From Thalassotalea_A litorea (GTDB lineage Bacteria; Pseudomonadota; Gammaproteobacteria; Enterobacterales; Alteromonadaceae), in contig NZ_JBHZSG010000004.1 in assembly GCF_043642205.1 (NCBI RefSeq), positions 1 through 64,000 on the forward strand: DNA of 64,000 bases. The letters are read 5' to 3'. Below the pieces are notes generated by a model, which saw only the letters and a program-made list of their open reading frames with translations, was not told where the DNA came from and searched no databases. The translations under genes and the position numbers were made by a program. Shown one piece after another: positions 31,587 to 41,249 of this stretch. Position 1 is the stretch's first letter. Every line of letters begins with the position of its first letter.

Positions 31587-32145
31587 TTCAGCCGCAGAAA
31601 ATGCGGATAGCTCTACCACGTTAAGCTTCCATCAAGACGATGAACCTGTATTTGACTATGCCAACTTTCGCTTTGAAGACTGGATTGCATTTGCCCTGTT
31701 TTGGCTTTTAGCGATCACCGTATTTTCCCAGTTTATCAGTCGTTTTATTTTTGCCGCGCCCCTGGGTTGGACCGAAGAAGTGGCGCGTTATCAACTCATT
31801 TGCCTGGGTTTTATGGGGGCCTGTATCGGCATTCGCAAGAATAGCCATATTTTTGTTGCCCTGTTTCATCGATGGTTACCGGCCAAAGTATCCATTCGCC
31901 TCTATCAGATTATTGCAACCCTTAACGTTTTATTGATTGCTACACTCGCCTACTTTGCTGCGCAAATCATGCCGCAATTACACATTCACAAAATGGCGTC
32001 ACTCGATGTACCTATCAGTGTGCTTTATGGGATTGTATTGGCAAGCCTGCTCATTATGTTGGGCAGAAGCATACAGCTTCTCCTGAATCTATTGAAGCAG
32101 CCAAACCAACTCTTAGAGCAATCACCCTCATGCAACCAGGACTAA
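31561..32145 (+). CDS. TRAP transporter small permease (DctQ family)
   Basis: The protein has 194 aa from MTDYKKSNNSA. An acidic N-terminal extension of about 40 residues precedes four TM helices (first WIAFALFWLLAITVFSQF). The DctQ-typical segment GWTEEVARYQLICLGFMGA is at about 75-93. It forms the membrane complex with DctM. The start within the DctP gene implies coupled translation. The next gene begins 41 bp downstream. Confidence 0.9.
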   Translation: MTDYKKSNNSAAENADSSTTLSFHQDDEPVFDYANFRFEDWIAFALFWLLAITVFSQFISRFIFAAPLGWTEEVARYQLICLGFMGACIGIRKNSHIFVALFHRWLPAKVSIRLYQIIATLNVLLIATLAYFAAQIMPQLHIHKMASLDVPISVLYGIVLASLLIMLGRSIQLLLNLLKQPNQLLEQSPSCNQD

Positions 32146-32186
32146 CGTTCATTACAACCAATACCCGGAAATAGATAGGAAAACCT

Positions 32187-33467
32187 ATGGTTATCGCAAC
32201 GCTTTTTATCTCTCTTTTTGTCATGATCGTTCTCGGTTTTCCCGTTGCATTTGCATTAGCAGGTTCCGCCTTACTGGCCATCATTGTCTACGGGCAAGTA
32301 CCCGAGCTGGTGGTACTGCATCGTATGGTAGGCGGCATCGATAGCTTTCCACTGCTTGCCATTCCGTTTTTTGTTCTGGCCGGCGCATTAATGAATTCCG
32401 CTGGCATAACCAGCCGCATTTTCGATTTTGCGAATGCCATGGTCGGTTGGATGCGCGGTGGTTTAGGGCATGTCAACGTAAGTGCTTCGATCATGTTTGC
32501 CGGAATGTCCGGCGCTGCCGTTGCTGACGCCGGTGGTTTAGGTGCGATCGAAGTCAAAGCCATGCGCGAAAAAGGCTACGATGCGGGTTTTTCTGTGGGT
32601 GTCACCGCCGCATCTTCCACAATAGGGCCGATTATTCCTCCGAGTTTGCCGATGATTATTTATGGGGTAATGGCCGGTGCATCCATCGGTCAGCTATTTG
32701 CCGCAGGCTTTATCCCGGGTTTATTAATGGCCATCGCACTGATGGCGATGGTGTGGTACTACGCTAAAAAGCGCAACTACCCCAAAGATGCCGGTTTTAG
32801 TATGACTCGCTTAACGACCACATTTCAGGCCGCGTTTTTATCATTAATGACACCGGTCATCATCATCGTCGGCATCCTGTTCGGCATTTTCACCGCAACC
32901 GAGGCGGCTATTGCTGCCACTGCCTATGCGTTATTTTTAGGTACGGCTGTTTATCGAACCCTGACCTGGAAAAAGCTGGTTCAAGTCAGCATGGAAACCA
33001 TAGAGACCACCAGCATTATTTTGATGATCATTGCCGGTGCCGCAATATTTTCCTGGGTATTGACCAGCCAACACGTAACCGCAGACTTCACCGCCTGGAT
33101 GCTAACCGTCACTGACAGTAAAGTTGCCATCTTGTTGTTGATGACGCTCATTCTGTTTGTGGTCGGTTGCTTTATGGAAACCATCGCTGCCATCACCATT
33201 TTAACGCCAGTGTTATTGCCGATCGCCATTAGCTTAGGCATAGATCCCGTGCACTTTGGTGTGATGATGGTATTGAACCTGATGATTGGCCTGTTAACGC
33301 CGCCTGTTGGTATGGTGCTCTATGTTCTCTCGCGCATTTCTAATGTGCCATTTGAAGACTGCGCCAGAGCTACCATTCCATTTTTAATACCATTGGTTAT
33401 CGTTTTGTTGTTGGTCACCTTTATCCCCGAATTATCCATGTGGCTGCCAACCTTGCTGTATCGCTAA
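32187..33467 (+). CDS. TRAP transporter large permease (DctM family)
   Basis: The 426-aa protein has about twelve hydrophobic segments. DctM hallmarks are GGLGHVNVSASIMFAGMSGA, ASSTIGPIIPPSLPMIIYG and LNLMIGLLTPPVGMVLYVL. It is the sodium-coupled transporting subunit of the TRAP system. Full length. It ends the three-gene operon and is followed at 33562 by a GGGGTCAGA palindrome. Confidence 0.95.
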   Translation: MVIATLFISLFVMIVLGFPVAFALAGSALLAIIVYGQVPELVVLHRMVGGIDSFPLLAIPFFVLAGALMNSAGITSRIFDFANAMVGWMRGGLGHVNVSASIMFAGMSGAAVADAGGLGAIEVKAMREKGYDAGFSVGVTAASSTIGPIIPPSLPMIIYGVMAGASIGQLFAAGFIPGLLMAIALMAMVWYYAKKRNYPKDAGFSMTRLTTTFQAAFLSLMTPVIIIVGILFGIFTATEAAIAATAYALFLGTAVYRTLTWKKLVQVSMETIETTSIILMIIAGAAIFSWVLTSQHVTADFTAWMLTVTDSKVAILLLMTLILFVVGCFMETIAAITILTPVLLPIAISLGIDPVHFGVMMVLNLMIGLLTPPVGMVLYVLSRISNVPFEDCARATIPFLIPLVIVLLLVTFIPELSMWLPTLLYR

Positions 33468-33561
33468 TCGCGTATCAATGTTTAAGGTTCCCCAAAAACT
33501 GCATATTATGAATATGGTGGGTGGGCTTTCTGAAGCGCTTTAATCTGGGTATAGTGTATTC

Positions 33562-33615
33562 GGGGTCAGATCTTGAATCTTGCCATTCCAATATTGAGAT
33601 TCACGCTCTAACCCC
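33562..33615. repeat. GGGGTCAGA palindromic repeat, copy 1 (54 bp)
   Basis: The repeat opens GGGGTCAGATCTTGAAT and closes GCTCTAACCCC, so the ends can pair with mismatches. It lies after the DctM gene. Same length as the copy at 35231. Confidence 0.65.
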
Positions 33616-33680
33616 ATGCCATTTTTCATCGCCACTGACTAAAAACAACAATAAGAATAAGACTAAAAACAAGAACGACA

Positions 33681-35207
33681 ATGCAGACAAATTCCACAGC
33701 ACCGAAAGAAAACGAACCATCAACGTCACCCTTTAATATCGTTATTTTAGGTGGGGGCTCCGCCGGTTGGATGACCGCAGCCGCACTTGCCAATACCCTG
33801 CCGAGCAATCATTTCAACATCTGTTTGGTGGAATCTGAGCAAATCGGTACTGTCTCTGTGGGCGAGGCAACCATACCCGGCATTCACGACTTCAATCGCT
33901 TTTTAGAGATTAACGAGCAGGAATTGATTAAGGCCACCAATGCCACATTCAAGTTAGGTATCGAGTTTGAAGGCTGGACTAAAGGTGGCAAGTACCTGCA
34001 TCCATTTGGCCCATATGGCCTGAATAGAAATGGTGTTCCGTTTCATCAAATGTGGTTAAAAGCCAAGCTCGCCGGTGAAGATGTCGCCGAGTTAGTGAAA
34101 TACAATATGGAAGGGATGGCAGCGCAACAAAATAAATTTAGCCCTAAGCTCAATATCCCTAACTTTCCCATTGAGCACTTAAACTACGCGTTTCATCTCG
34201 ACGCGGTTGCCTATGCCAAATATCTACGCCAATACGCCGAACAGCGTGGCGTTGAGCGCATTGAAGGAAAATTTGAGCAGGCCCGTTTAAACAGCAATGG
34301 CTTTATCCAGTCCATAGTCCTTGATGATGGCCGGGAAATTCCAGGTGACTTTTTTATCGATTGTTCGGGTTTTAGAGCGCTGCTTATCGAGAAAACCTTA
34401 CATGCCCGTTATGAAGACTGGCGACACTGGCTGCCTTGCGATAGCGCCGTTGCTATCCAGTCGAAAAGTCAGCCACAAATAAACTCGTATACCAAAGCCA
34501 TTACCCATGAACATGGCTGGCGCTGGCAAATTCCACTGCAAAATAGAATGGGCAATGGCCTGGTCTATTCCAGCCGATTTATGTCCAAGGAGCAGGCGGT
34601 TGAAAAACTGCAGTCATTGGTCAATGAAGAGCTCATTACCGAGCCAAATCACTTGCACTGGGTAAACGGCTGTCGTCCTGAGCCCTGGAGAAAGAACTGT
34701 CTGGCCATTGGCCTTTCGGCGGGCTTTATCGAGCCGCTGGAATCCACCGGCCTGCAATTGATTCAGTCGGCAATATTCCGTTTATTAAGTTTATTCCCGG
34801 ATAAAAACTTTAATCAATCGAACATTGATGCCTACAATCGCTTCGCTAATGACGAAATCAAGTCAATCCGCGATTTCGTTATCCTGCATTACAAGCTTAC
34901 CGATAACAATCACAGCCCGTTCTGGGACTATTGCAGAAACATGGATGTGCCGGATTCATTGCAAAATAAAATGGCAATGTACCAGCAAAACGGCAACCTG
35001 TTCCGGGAGAACAATGAGCTGTTCAGTGAGTTAAACTGGTTATCGGTGTTAAATGGTCAGGGCATGTTGCCAAAAACCACACACCCGCTCACCACGCAAT
35101 TTACCACCCAGGAAATCATCTCACAGTTACAGCAAATCGAAAATGCCTATTCCCGCGTTGTCGACAGCTTGCCAAGCCATGATGAGTTTTTGGCGATGTT
35201 AGCGTAG
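33681..35207 (+). CDS. Flavin-dependent tryptophan halogenase family protein
   Basis: The 508-aa protein shows all family hallmarks: FAD motif GGGSAGWMTA (about 24-33), GEATIP, the catalytic Lys91 in NATFKLG (PrnA Lys79), WRWQIP (the WxWxIP motif, about 278-283), and GFIEPLESTG with the catalytic Glu equivalent to PrnA Glu346. It should halogenate an indole or related aromatic using FADH2, O2 and chloride or bromide. Many marine relatives act on unknown substrates. A free flavin reductase gene is not adjacent. It lies between the TRAP operon and a PPOX gene. Confidence 0.9.
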   Translation: MQTNSTAPKENEPSTSPFNIVILGGGSAGWMTAAALANTLPSNHFNICLVESEQIGTVSVGEATIPGIHDFNRFLEINEQELIKATNATFKLGIEFEGWTKGGKYLHPFGPYGLNRNGVPFHQMWLKAKLAGEDVAELVKYNMEGMAAQQNKFSPKLNIPNFPIEHLNYAFHLDAVAYAKYLRQYAEQRGVERIEGKFEQARLNSNGFIQSIVLDDGREIPGDFFIDCSGFRALLIEKTLHARYEDWRHWLPCDSAVAIQSKSQPQINSYTKAITHEHGWRWQIPLQNRMGNGLVYSSRFMSKEQAVEKLQSLVNEELITEPNHLHWVNGCRPEPWRKNCLAIGLSAGFIEPLESTGLQLIQSAIFRLLSLFPDKNFNQSNIDAYNRFANDEIKSIRDFVILHYKLTDNNHSPFWDYCRNMDVPDSLQNKMAMYQQNGNLFRENNELFSELNWLSVLNGQGMLPKTTHPLTTQFTTQEIISQLQQIENAYSRVVDSLPSHDEFLAMLA

Positions 35208-35230
35208 TAACAGCAGCGGCCAGAATAACC

Positions 35231-35284
35231 GGGGTCAGATCTTGAATCGACACTGTCAATTTATCCGATTCATGCGCTGACCCC
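35231..35284. repeat. GGGGTCAGA palindromic repeat, copy 2 (54 bp)
   Basis: The repeat opens GGGGTCAGATCTTGAATC and closes GATTCATGCGCTGACCCC. It lies 23 bp after the halogenase stop codon and may act as a terminator. Confidence 0.7.
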
Positions 35285-35358
35285 ATTATTCCCTCCCTAG
35301 ACAATCCCCCTAGAGTTGTTAGTATATTTTTTAGTCGCCAAAGACTTGGAGAATAACA

Positions 35359-35991
35359 ATGTACAAACCAACCGACATCGTCACCACAGAGGCGGAAATT
35401 CGTGAAATCGTGCCGAATCAATTTGCCAGCCAAATCGGCAAAGTAATCGACCATATCGATGATCACCTGAGAACCTGGATTGAGCGCACCCCGTTTATCA
35501 CCATGGCGACCGTGTCTAAAGAAGGCAGGGTAGATGTTTCTCCAAAAGGCGATCCTGCGGGCTTTGTGAAAGTGTTGGATGAAAAAACCCTGGCAGTGCC
35601 AGATAGACCCGGCAACCACAGATTTGACAGTTTTTTAAATATCCTGGAAACCGGCCGCATCAGCCTGATGTTTTTAGTGCCTAACCGCCGCGAAGTGGTT
35701 CGCGTTGCCGGCAGCGCCGTTGTGGTTCGCGACCAGGCCTTGCGCGAAAGCATGGCCGTTAATGGCAAAGTTCCAGACTTTGCCGTCGTCGTCACCATTG
35801 AAGAAGCCTTCTTCCACTGCGGCAAGTCAGTGATCCGTTCCAAATTATGGGAACTAGAAAAAGCCTTACCCGTAGACGGCCTTTCCACATACGCCCAGGC
35901 GGTTAAAGATCACGCCGCACTGGAAACCCCACTGGTAGATATCGAAACCGCCTTCGCCAATAACGAGAAAAACCGACTTTATGATGAGTGA
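35359..35991 (+). CDS. PPOX-class FMN-dependent flavoprotein
   Basis: The 210-aa protein belongs to the pyridoxamine-phosphate-oxidase split-barrel group of the MSMEG_1061 type: FITMATVSKEGRVDVSPKGDPAGF (about 51-74), LAVPDRPGNHRFDSFLNIL, and IEEAFFHCGKSVIRSKLWE. It should bind FMN. The physiological substrate of the subfamily is unknown. A good GGAG ribosome site precedes the ATG. It lies between two GGGGTCAGA repeats, so it is probably a single-gene unit. Confidence 0.88.
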   Translation: MYKPTDIVTTEAEIREIVPNQFASQIGKVIDHIDDHLRTWIERTPFITMATVSKEGRVDVSPKGDPAGFVKVLDEKTLAVPDRPGNHRFDSFLNILETGRISLMFLVPNRREVVRVAGSAVVVRDQALRESMAVNGKVPDFAVVVTIEEAFFHCGKSVIRSKLWELEKALPVDGLSTYAQAVKDHAALETPLVDIETAFANNEKNRLYDE

Positions 35992-36004
35992 TGGTTTGTT
36001 TTCC

Positions 36005-36031
36005 GGGGTCAGAGCCTATGCATGCTTGAAT
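36005..36031 (+). repeat. Half copy of the GGGGTCAGA repeat
   Basis: GGGGTCAGAGC and the following CTTGAATA are present, but the closing GACCCC half is missing. It lies 14 bp after the PPOX gene. Confidence 0.45.
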
Positions 36032-36086
36032 AACACACCTCTATGCATTATATTTTAATCATTAGCAAGCTAACGCCCAATATTTA

Positions 36087-36377
36087 ATGCAAAAGTCACA
36101 AACCCTTCTCAAAACCATCGGAAAGTTAGTGGTCGCGTCTCGCGCAGCCACGATGGATCAAACCGAGCTTGGTCAACGTGTAGGTGTTGGCAGAAATACC
36201 ATATCCTCAATTGAGAATGGCAAGCCGGTAAATGCAGAAACGCTGTTTAAAGTACTTGAGCACTTAGAATTAATCGATGATCTGCAAATCGCGATAGAAA
36301 AGAAGCTCGAAGAGCAAAGTAATCCCCTTTCGCGAAAATCTCGAAAAGATACTCAGGAGCTAGACAATGACTTCTAA
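36087..36377 (+). CDS. hipB: HipB-like antitoxin
   Basis: The 96-aa protein has a helix-turn-helix of the Xre type (TELGQRVGVGRNTISSIENG, about 26-45) and an acidic C-terminal tail. The ATG lies in the ATTTAATGC context with no strong ribosome site. It overlaps the HipA gene by 11 bp, as is usual for antitoxin-toxin pairs. It should repress the operon and neutralise HipA. Confidence 0.88.
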   Translation: MQKSQTLLKTIGKLVVASRAATMDQTELGQRVGVGRNTISSIENGKPVNAETLFKVLEHLELIDDLQIAIEKKLEEQSNPLSRKSRKDTQELDNDF

Positions 36378-37563
36378 AGCCTATGTCTATATCGACGGTC
36401 TTGAAGATAGACCTGTTATTTGCGGTGTGACAGAAGTCGATGAGCCAGGAAAGTTCGGTCGTTTTCGATATGGTAAAAGCTACTTAGCACGAACCGATGC
36501 ATTCCCCCTCGATCCGATACATTTGCCACTTAGCGAAAACCAATATCGAACAACATTCAACAAAGGGCTATTTGGCGCCCTATCAGATGCCGGTGCAGAC
36601 TCGTGGGGTGAAAAAGTCATATTATCACTGCACAATACCAAGCCTAAAAACCGGCTGGAGTTTTTATTGGCCGGTTCCGGTATGGGCGTTGGCTCATTAG
36701 TATTTAGCTTATCTAGCTCTTCATCGAAGCCCAAATACAATAAAAACACCTTGGGCGATCTTCCCATGTTACTGAAGGCAAAAGACGCGATATTGGCGGA
36801 CAAAGAAATACCCAATGAAGCAAAAAGAGCATTTGAATTTGGTTCATCAATGGGTGGCGCTCGGCCAAAAACTATCATTCAAGATGATCAGCTGTCATAC
36901 CTGGCTAAATTCAATCGACCCGATGATCTATACAATGTCGTCAAAGTTGAAAATGCAGCTATGCATATGCTCGCTGAATTACCTTGTAATGTCGCCAACA
37001 CCGAAGTTAAGAACACCCCCTCAGGAGATGTGTTATTAGTTGAACGCTTCGACCTTAAAAATGGCAAACCAACTTGTCATTATTTAAGTGCAAACTCTAT
37101 CTTTAGCGTTAATAAAGTCAGTAACTCAACAATGCGAGAGCAATACACCTACGGTTATTTGGCCGAATTCATAATGAAATATGTCTCCGATCCCACCGAT
37201 GCACATGACCTGTATTATCGAATGGCTTTCAATGTACTGATCGGTAATACCGACGATCATTCCCGCAATCATGCCATGGTTTATAACTTTGCGAGTCAAG
37301 ATTGGCGCTTAAGTCCGGCGTATGATGTGCTCCCGATTAATTCATCCAAGCAACATGGCATTGGCCTGGGAGCATATGGCAGGGAAGGCACGATAGCAAA
37401 CCTACTGAGCCAATCTGACCGATTTGGCTTAAAACAGTTTAAAGCCAAAAAAATCATCGATCAGGTGATGCAGTTAGCCAGTGAGTGGGAACACTATTTT
37501 AAGGCTCATAACGTTGGTGCCGGCGATATTGAACGCTTACGTGCGGTAATACCGACGTTTTAG
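36367..37563 (+). CDS. hipA: HipA-like serine/threonine kinase toxin
   Basis: The 398-aa protein is somewhat shorter than E. coli HipA (440 aa). The N-terminal HipA_N-like region (GKFGRFRYGKSYL) is followed by the glycine-rich loop SSMGGARPK (about 158-166) and the catalytic segment GNTDDHSRNHAM (about 292-303) with the Asp/Asn pair. HipA kinases phosphorylate glutamyl-tRNA synthetase or related targets and cause growth arrest or persistence. The gene is intact. It is followed by a GGGGTCAGA palindrome. Confidence 0.9.
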   Translation: MTSKAYVYIDGLEDRPVICGVTEVDEPGKFGRFRYGKSYLARTDAFPLDPIHLPLSENQYRTTFNKGLFGALSDAGADSWGEKVILSLHNTKPKNRLEFLLAGSGMGVGSLVFSLSSSSSKPKYNKNTLGDLPMLLKAKDAILADKEIPNEAKRAFEFGSSMGGARPKTIIQDDQLSYLAKFNRPDDLYNVVKVENAAMHMLAELPCNVANTEVKNTPSGDVLLVERFDLKNGKPTCHYLSANSIFSVNKVSNSTMREQYTYGYLAEFIMKYVSDPTDAHDLYYRMAFNVLIGNTDDHSRNHAMVYNFASQDWRLSPAYDVLPINSSKQHGIGLGAYGREGTIANLLSQSDRFGLKQFKAKKIIDQVMQLASEWEHYFKAHNVGAGDIERLRAVIPTF

Positions 37564-37576
37564 CGAAGTGTAGCTC

Positions 37577-37629
37577 GAGGTCAGATCTTGAATTTCGCAG
37601 TTTAGCTGCACGGTTCAAGATCTGACCCC
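37577..37629. repeat. GGGGTCAGA palindromic repeat, copy 3 (53 bp)
   Basis: GAGGTCAGATCTTGAA (37577) and TTCAAGATCTGACCCC (ending 37629) form a nearly perfect 16-bp stem around a loop of about 21 bases. It lies 13 bp after the HipA stop codon, a good position for a terminator. Confidence 0.75.
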
Positions 37630-37739
37630 ATTTTATCAAAGCACACTCCGTTCCTAGAACGTTATCACTCCTAGCACATTGCATTCCTAGCACGCCTACG
37701 CTACTAGTACTCGCATTCTCCTAAACGCCAGACTCTCAA

Positions 37740-37773
37740 CCGTCATTTCCAGCCACGACTGGAAATCAAAGCC
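37740..37773. repeat. 34-bp palindromic repeat, paired with an inverted copy at 52098
   Basis: It contains ATTTCCAG-CCACGA-CTGGAAAT, an 8-bp stem. The whole 34 bases recur exactly, in inverted orientation, at 52098-52131. Confidence 0.75.
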
Positions 37774-37806
37774 GAGCCCACAGCATGAGGCCTTCAATGT
37801 ATTCGG

Positions 37807-38514
37807 TTAACTCTTCGCATCAATCTCATTGCTAATGACAACAAGAGAGTTGTTTATAGTCTCATGCAGCTCTTTCGAATCTTCTAAATCGTATTTTAAA
37901 TTTGAAAGAATAATACTCATAGCAACATACAACTCTCTGGGATCTTGCTCTACTAACTCTGAATCAAATGTGATTCGGTTGCCTTCAAGGGGTTTAATGT
38001 ATTTGGCCATCACTGGGAATGCATCACTGCGCAGCAAATTCCGGATGTTGGTAATTTGAGAAATTGAAACTTTCTTTTGCCAGACGTTACCTAAATTCTC
38101 CCGCAATTCTCGCGATTCGATCAGACGCATATAACCGGTATCTTTTAATTCTTCAAAGGTACCTAAATAAACCGAAAAGCTGCCTGTAATCGATGAGCTT
38201 TGCAGCGCTTCAAAAACCTTGTGATAATCTTCTTCGTTGCGAGTCTCTTTGGTTAAAATGCTTAGCCCGAAGGATATTTTTTCAAGCGACAATTCGATTC
38301 GTTGAATGCTTTCTTCCAGTCCCTCGCTACTTTTTCGAAAATCATTCTGCAGGCGATCAAGGTACTGTACTTCTAACGCTCGGTTTGCTCGATTGTTCTG
38401 CCATTCGTTAGCCTGCAAACTCAAATACACCCCCAGTATCAAGATACAAAACTCGATTAAAAACGAACCGAAATTTTTATTCAGCAAATAGTTTTTCAAC
38501 CTGGTTAAAAACAT
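37807..38514 (-). CDS. DUF6090-like membrane-anchored protein
   Basis: The 235-aa protein has a single TM segment near the N-terminus (FGSFLIEFCILILGVYLSLQ, about 15-34) followed by NEWQNNRA and a long helical, charged domain. This arrangement is that of DUF6090-type proteins, whose role is unknown. The large C-terminal part most likely faces the periplasm. A good hydrophobic anchor and an ATG at a sensible position support the start. The gene stands alone. Confidence 0.7.
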   Translation of the reverse strand: MFLTRLKNYLLNKNFGSFLIEFCILILGVYLSLQANEWQNNRANRALEVQYLDRLQNDFRKSSEGLEESIQRIELSLEKISFGLSILTKETRNEEDYHKVFEALQSSSITGSFSVYLGTFEELKDTGYMRLIESRELRENLGNVWQKKVSISQITNIRNLLRSDAFPVMAKYIKPLEGNRITFDSELVEQDPRELYVAMSIILSNLKYDLEDSKELHETINNSLVVISNEIDAKS

Positions 38515-38714
38515 TTCAAACTCTCCATGTAAAAGGTTTGCAGTAAAAATTGTGCAAAAGATAATCTAACCATATAGGTAAAATGACTTGAGAACCACCT
38601 TGGTATTCCTGCCCGGCTCCAAGCAAACGTCATTGCGATGGAGCTTAAGATAACAAGCAAAAAAGCCCCGCGGACTGAATGCCAACGGGGCTCTGCATTA
38701 GAAAGGTTTAGGTA

Positions 38715-41249
38715 TTAGTTACCGCAGATATTGCTAATTTTATGCAGCTCCGCTTCCGCGCCACCAAACGCGTAGGCGTCACTATCACTCACATAATAAT
38801 AAACTGCGCCATTCGGGAACATAACCACACCGATACCGCCGTAACCTGACATATAGCTTACCCAGGAACCTACCGGACACAGTGGAGTAGAGCGCTGCCC
38901 CATGTCATATGTCCACACCCCGTTTAGGTAATTAGATTCAGAACCATAGGTTTCTAAACCAAGATCACCGCCTTTAACCAACATGTCATCCATAATGCTC
39001 GGATCTAACACTTGCTGACCATTAATCACGCCACGGTCATTAATAAACTGACCAAGCTTAATCATGTCATCCGCGTGCCAGGTTAAACCATGGCTCCAAT
39101 ATGGGTCGGCTACTGAGCCTTCCGTTCGCACTGTGGTGTATGTTACCGGGCTAAGGTTTAATGGTTTGTACACTTCATCAACCAGCTTATCGAATAAATC
39201 ACCGCTACTGTAATTATCCATGGCCACACCCGCTATGTAAGTATCTGATGAATGATACGAGAAGTGGGTGTTTGGTAAGGATTTGCGAATATAACGCTCA
39301 CAGGAATGGGCGATTTTTTCATCATGAGTAAAGGTTAAGAAAAACTCGTTAACCACGGCAGTACTGCCTTCATCTCCTTGATAAGACGCTAAGCGATAGT
39401 TACCCGTTGCCATATCAAGCGCATTTTCTACAGAAACATCGCTCCAGATAGAACTGGTACCATTAATCCCATCCTGACACTCGCTTACATTAGGCGAAAC
39501 CATGATATTGCGGGCAGCGCTATTTTGTTTCACAAGTAACGCGAAAGCAAAGTTAGCGGTCGCCGTTTTCGCAGTAGAATACGAAGGCAAACTCATGACT
39601 TCACAGAATGGGTAATCGCCATGGCGAGTGCTACAGGCGCCGGCATAATGCACACCGTTGTACAACACCCCATGGGTGGTAGGTGCAGACGATTGCTCGG
39701 AACCAATATTTGCCACGTTTACGTTACTCGCAGGGTAATCCGTTGCTAATTCCGCAATCGGTTTTACCGGTATACGATTGGCCACTTCCGCCTCGTAATC
39801 CGTGATGATTGTCGCCGCACCGGAGACAGTTCCTTGTACATAATTGGCAGACACTAAACCGGTTAAGTCATATTGAAAATATAAGCAGGTCTCACCACCA
39901 ATTTGCACGGCAGCATTGGTAATTGAACCGTCATCTTTAAAGGCGAAGGTGATCACCCCGTTGTGTGTACAGTTGGCCTGATTTTCCTGCAAGGCAAACG
40001 GTATGGCTACCCGGCTATAACCGGCATCATTGGTTTCATTCCATACGCGGCCAGGTTCGAGAATATAGTTCCAGTCCTGAAAATCCGGCGAGCCAATATT
40101 ACCACTGACAATTAAACCACGGGTTTTCGGAATAATATGCGAGCCAATTTGCACAAACTCAAAATCAAAAGCCGGTAACGTTCCCGGGCTATTATAATTG
40201 CCCGCTTGTCCTCTTCCTGAGGTTTGTTCGTTAAAATTCAATGCTGTGGCATTGCCACCATTAAGCACCAAGCGACCTTCAAAGGTATTGGTGGGTTCCT
40301 GGGCATTAGAATTATCCGCATCAATTTCAGCCACACCATGACTGTAATGGGAAAAATCCATCACACTTAAACTAGAACCGTTAAGGTCGCTTATCGTCAA
40401 GGCAGTACGTGCGACGTTACCGTTGCCGGTGAACACATGCAAATCCCCTGTCGGCTCTGGTGGTTCCGGCGGTGTGCCCGTCCCGGTGCCGCTCAACGCA
40501 ACCGTTTGGTTGCTGTCGTTGTTGGCTATCGTCAACGTTGCAGAAGATGACGTTTCCGTGGTTGGCGCAAATACCACATCAAATGAACAACTGCTGTCAG
40601 GTGCAACAGCACTGTTGCTGCAGTTATCATTGGCCAGGCTAAATGGCGCGCTGGCACCACTGATAGCTGATATATCTAAATTCGCATTACCGGTATTGGA
40701 TACGGTAATGGTATTCGTGGCACTATCGCCAACTAACACATCGCCAAAACTACCGCTTCCAGAAACACCCACACTTGGTGTTGGCACACCGGCACCAACA
40801 ATACTAATACCATCGGCATAGCAATAATCGGCGGCAGAGCCGGTTTGCACATACCGAATATAGGTAGTGCCACCATTGGTTGTCGTGGTTGCGGTAGTGA
40901 ATGTGCCATCATCCTGAACTTTATTTAAGGTAATTAACGAGCTACCCCAGTTAACCCCATCTTCAGATACATACACATCACAAAAGTTGTTGGTTTCTAA
41001 ACTGGTTGCCGCGAGTGCCACGGTAACATCGCCATCGGCAGCGAAACTGCGCTCGGCAGTGGCTCCGCCTTTAAGGCGCATTGAGTAATTGCCTATGGTT
41101 TTCGAGGTATTAATGGCAACCGTGCCAGAGGTAGTCCAGCCGGCAAAATCTCCGTCTTCAAAGTCTTCAATAACATCGGCGACTGCACCTATCGAAACTG
41201 TTGATAATACCATCGCCAAGGCGAGTGACCTTATGTTGAAACAATTCAT
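38715..41249 (-). CDS. Secreted beta-lactamase-fold serine hydrolase with choice-of-anchor D domain
   Basis: The 844-aa protein has a signal peptide (residues 1-25). An N-terminal beta-sandwich (about 27-150) is followed by an HYDIN/ASPM-type choice-of-anchor D domain (about 155-260: SGSFGDVLVGDSATNTITV, NCSNSAVAPDSSCSFDVVF) and a Pro/Glu linker. A C-terminal class C beta-lactamase-like domain carries the SxxK motif SYSTAKTA at about 560, with PLNLSPV and SGYGGIGVVMFPNG further on. Such proteins are usually esterases or peptidases rather than antibiotic-resistance enzymes. It is secreted or surface-bound. Confidence 0.82.
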   Translation of the reverse strand: MNCFNIRSLALAMVLSTVSIGAVADVIEDFEDGDFAGWTTSGTVAINTSKTIGNYSMRLKGGATAERSFAADGDVTVALAATSLETNNFCDVYVSEDGVNWGSSLITLNKVQDDGTFTTATTTTNGGTTYIRYVQTGSAADYCYADGISIVGAGVPTPSVGVSGSGSFGDVLVGDSATNTITVSNTGNANLDISAISGASAPFSLANDNCSNSAVAPDSSCSFDVVFAPTTETSSSATLTIANNDSNQTVALSGTGTGTPPEPPEPTGDLHVFTGNGNVARTALTISDLNGSSLSVMDFSHYSHGVAEIDADNSNAQEPTNTFEGRLVLNGGNATALNFNEQTSGRGQAGNYNSPGTLPAFDFEFVQIGSHIIPKTRGLIVSGNIGSPDFQDWNYILEPGRVWNETNDAGYSRVAIPFALQENQANCTHNGVITFAFKDDGSITNAAVQIGGETCLYFQYDLTGLVSANYVQGTVSGAATIITDYEAEVANRIPVKPIAELATDYPASNVNVANIGSEQSSAPTTHGVLYNGVHYAGACSTRHGDYPFCEVMSLPSYSTAKTATANFAFALLVKQNSAARNIMVSPNVSECQDGINGTSSIWSDVSVENALDMATGNYRLASYQGDEGSTAVVNEFFLTFTHDEKIAHSCERYIRKSLPNTHFSYHSSDTYIAGVAMDNYSSGDLFDKLVDEVYKPLNLSPVTYTTVRTEGSVADPYWSHGLTWHADDMIKLGQFINDRGVINGQQVLDPSIMDDMLVKGGDLGLETYGSESNYLNGVWTYDMGQRSTPLCPVGSWVSYMSGYGGIGVVMFPNGAVYYYVSDSDAYAFGGAEAELHKISNICGN

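Noticed and set aside
38715..41249. Antibiotic-resistance beta-lactamase
   Set aside because: The SxxK domain is fused to anchor domains in an 844-aa secreted protein, and the usual class C motifs are divergent; an esterase/peptidase role is more likely.
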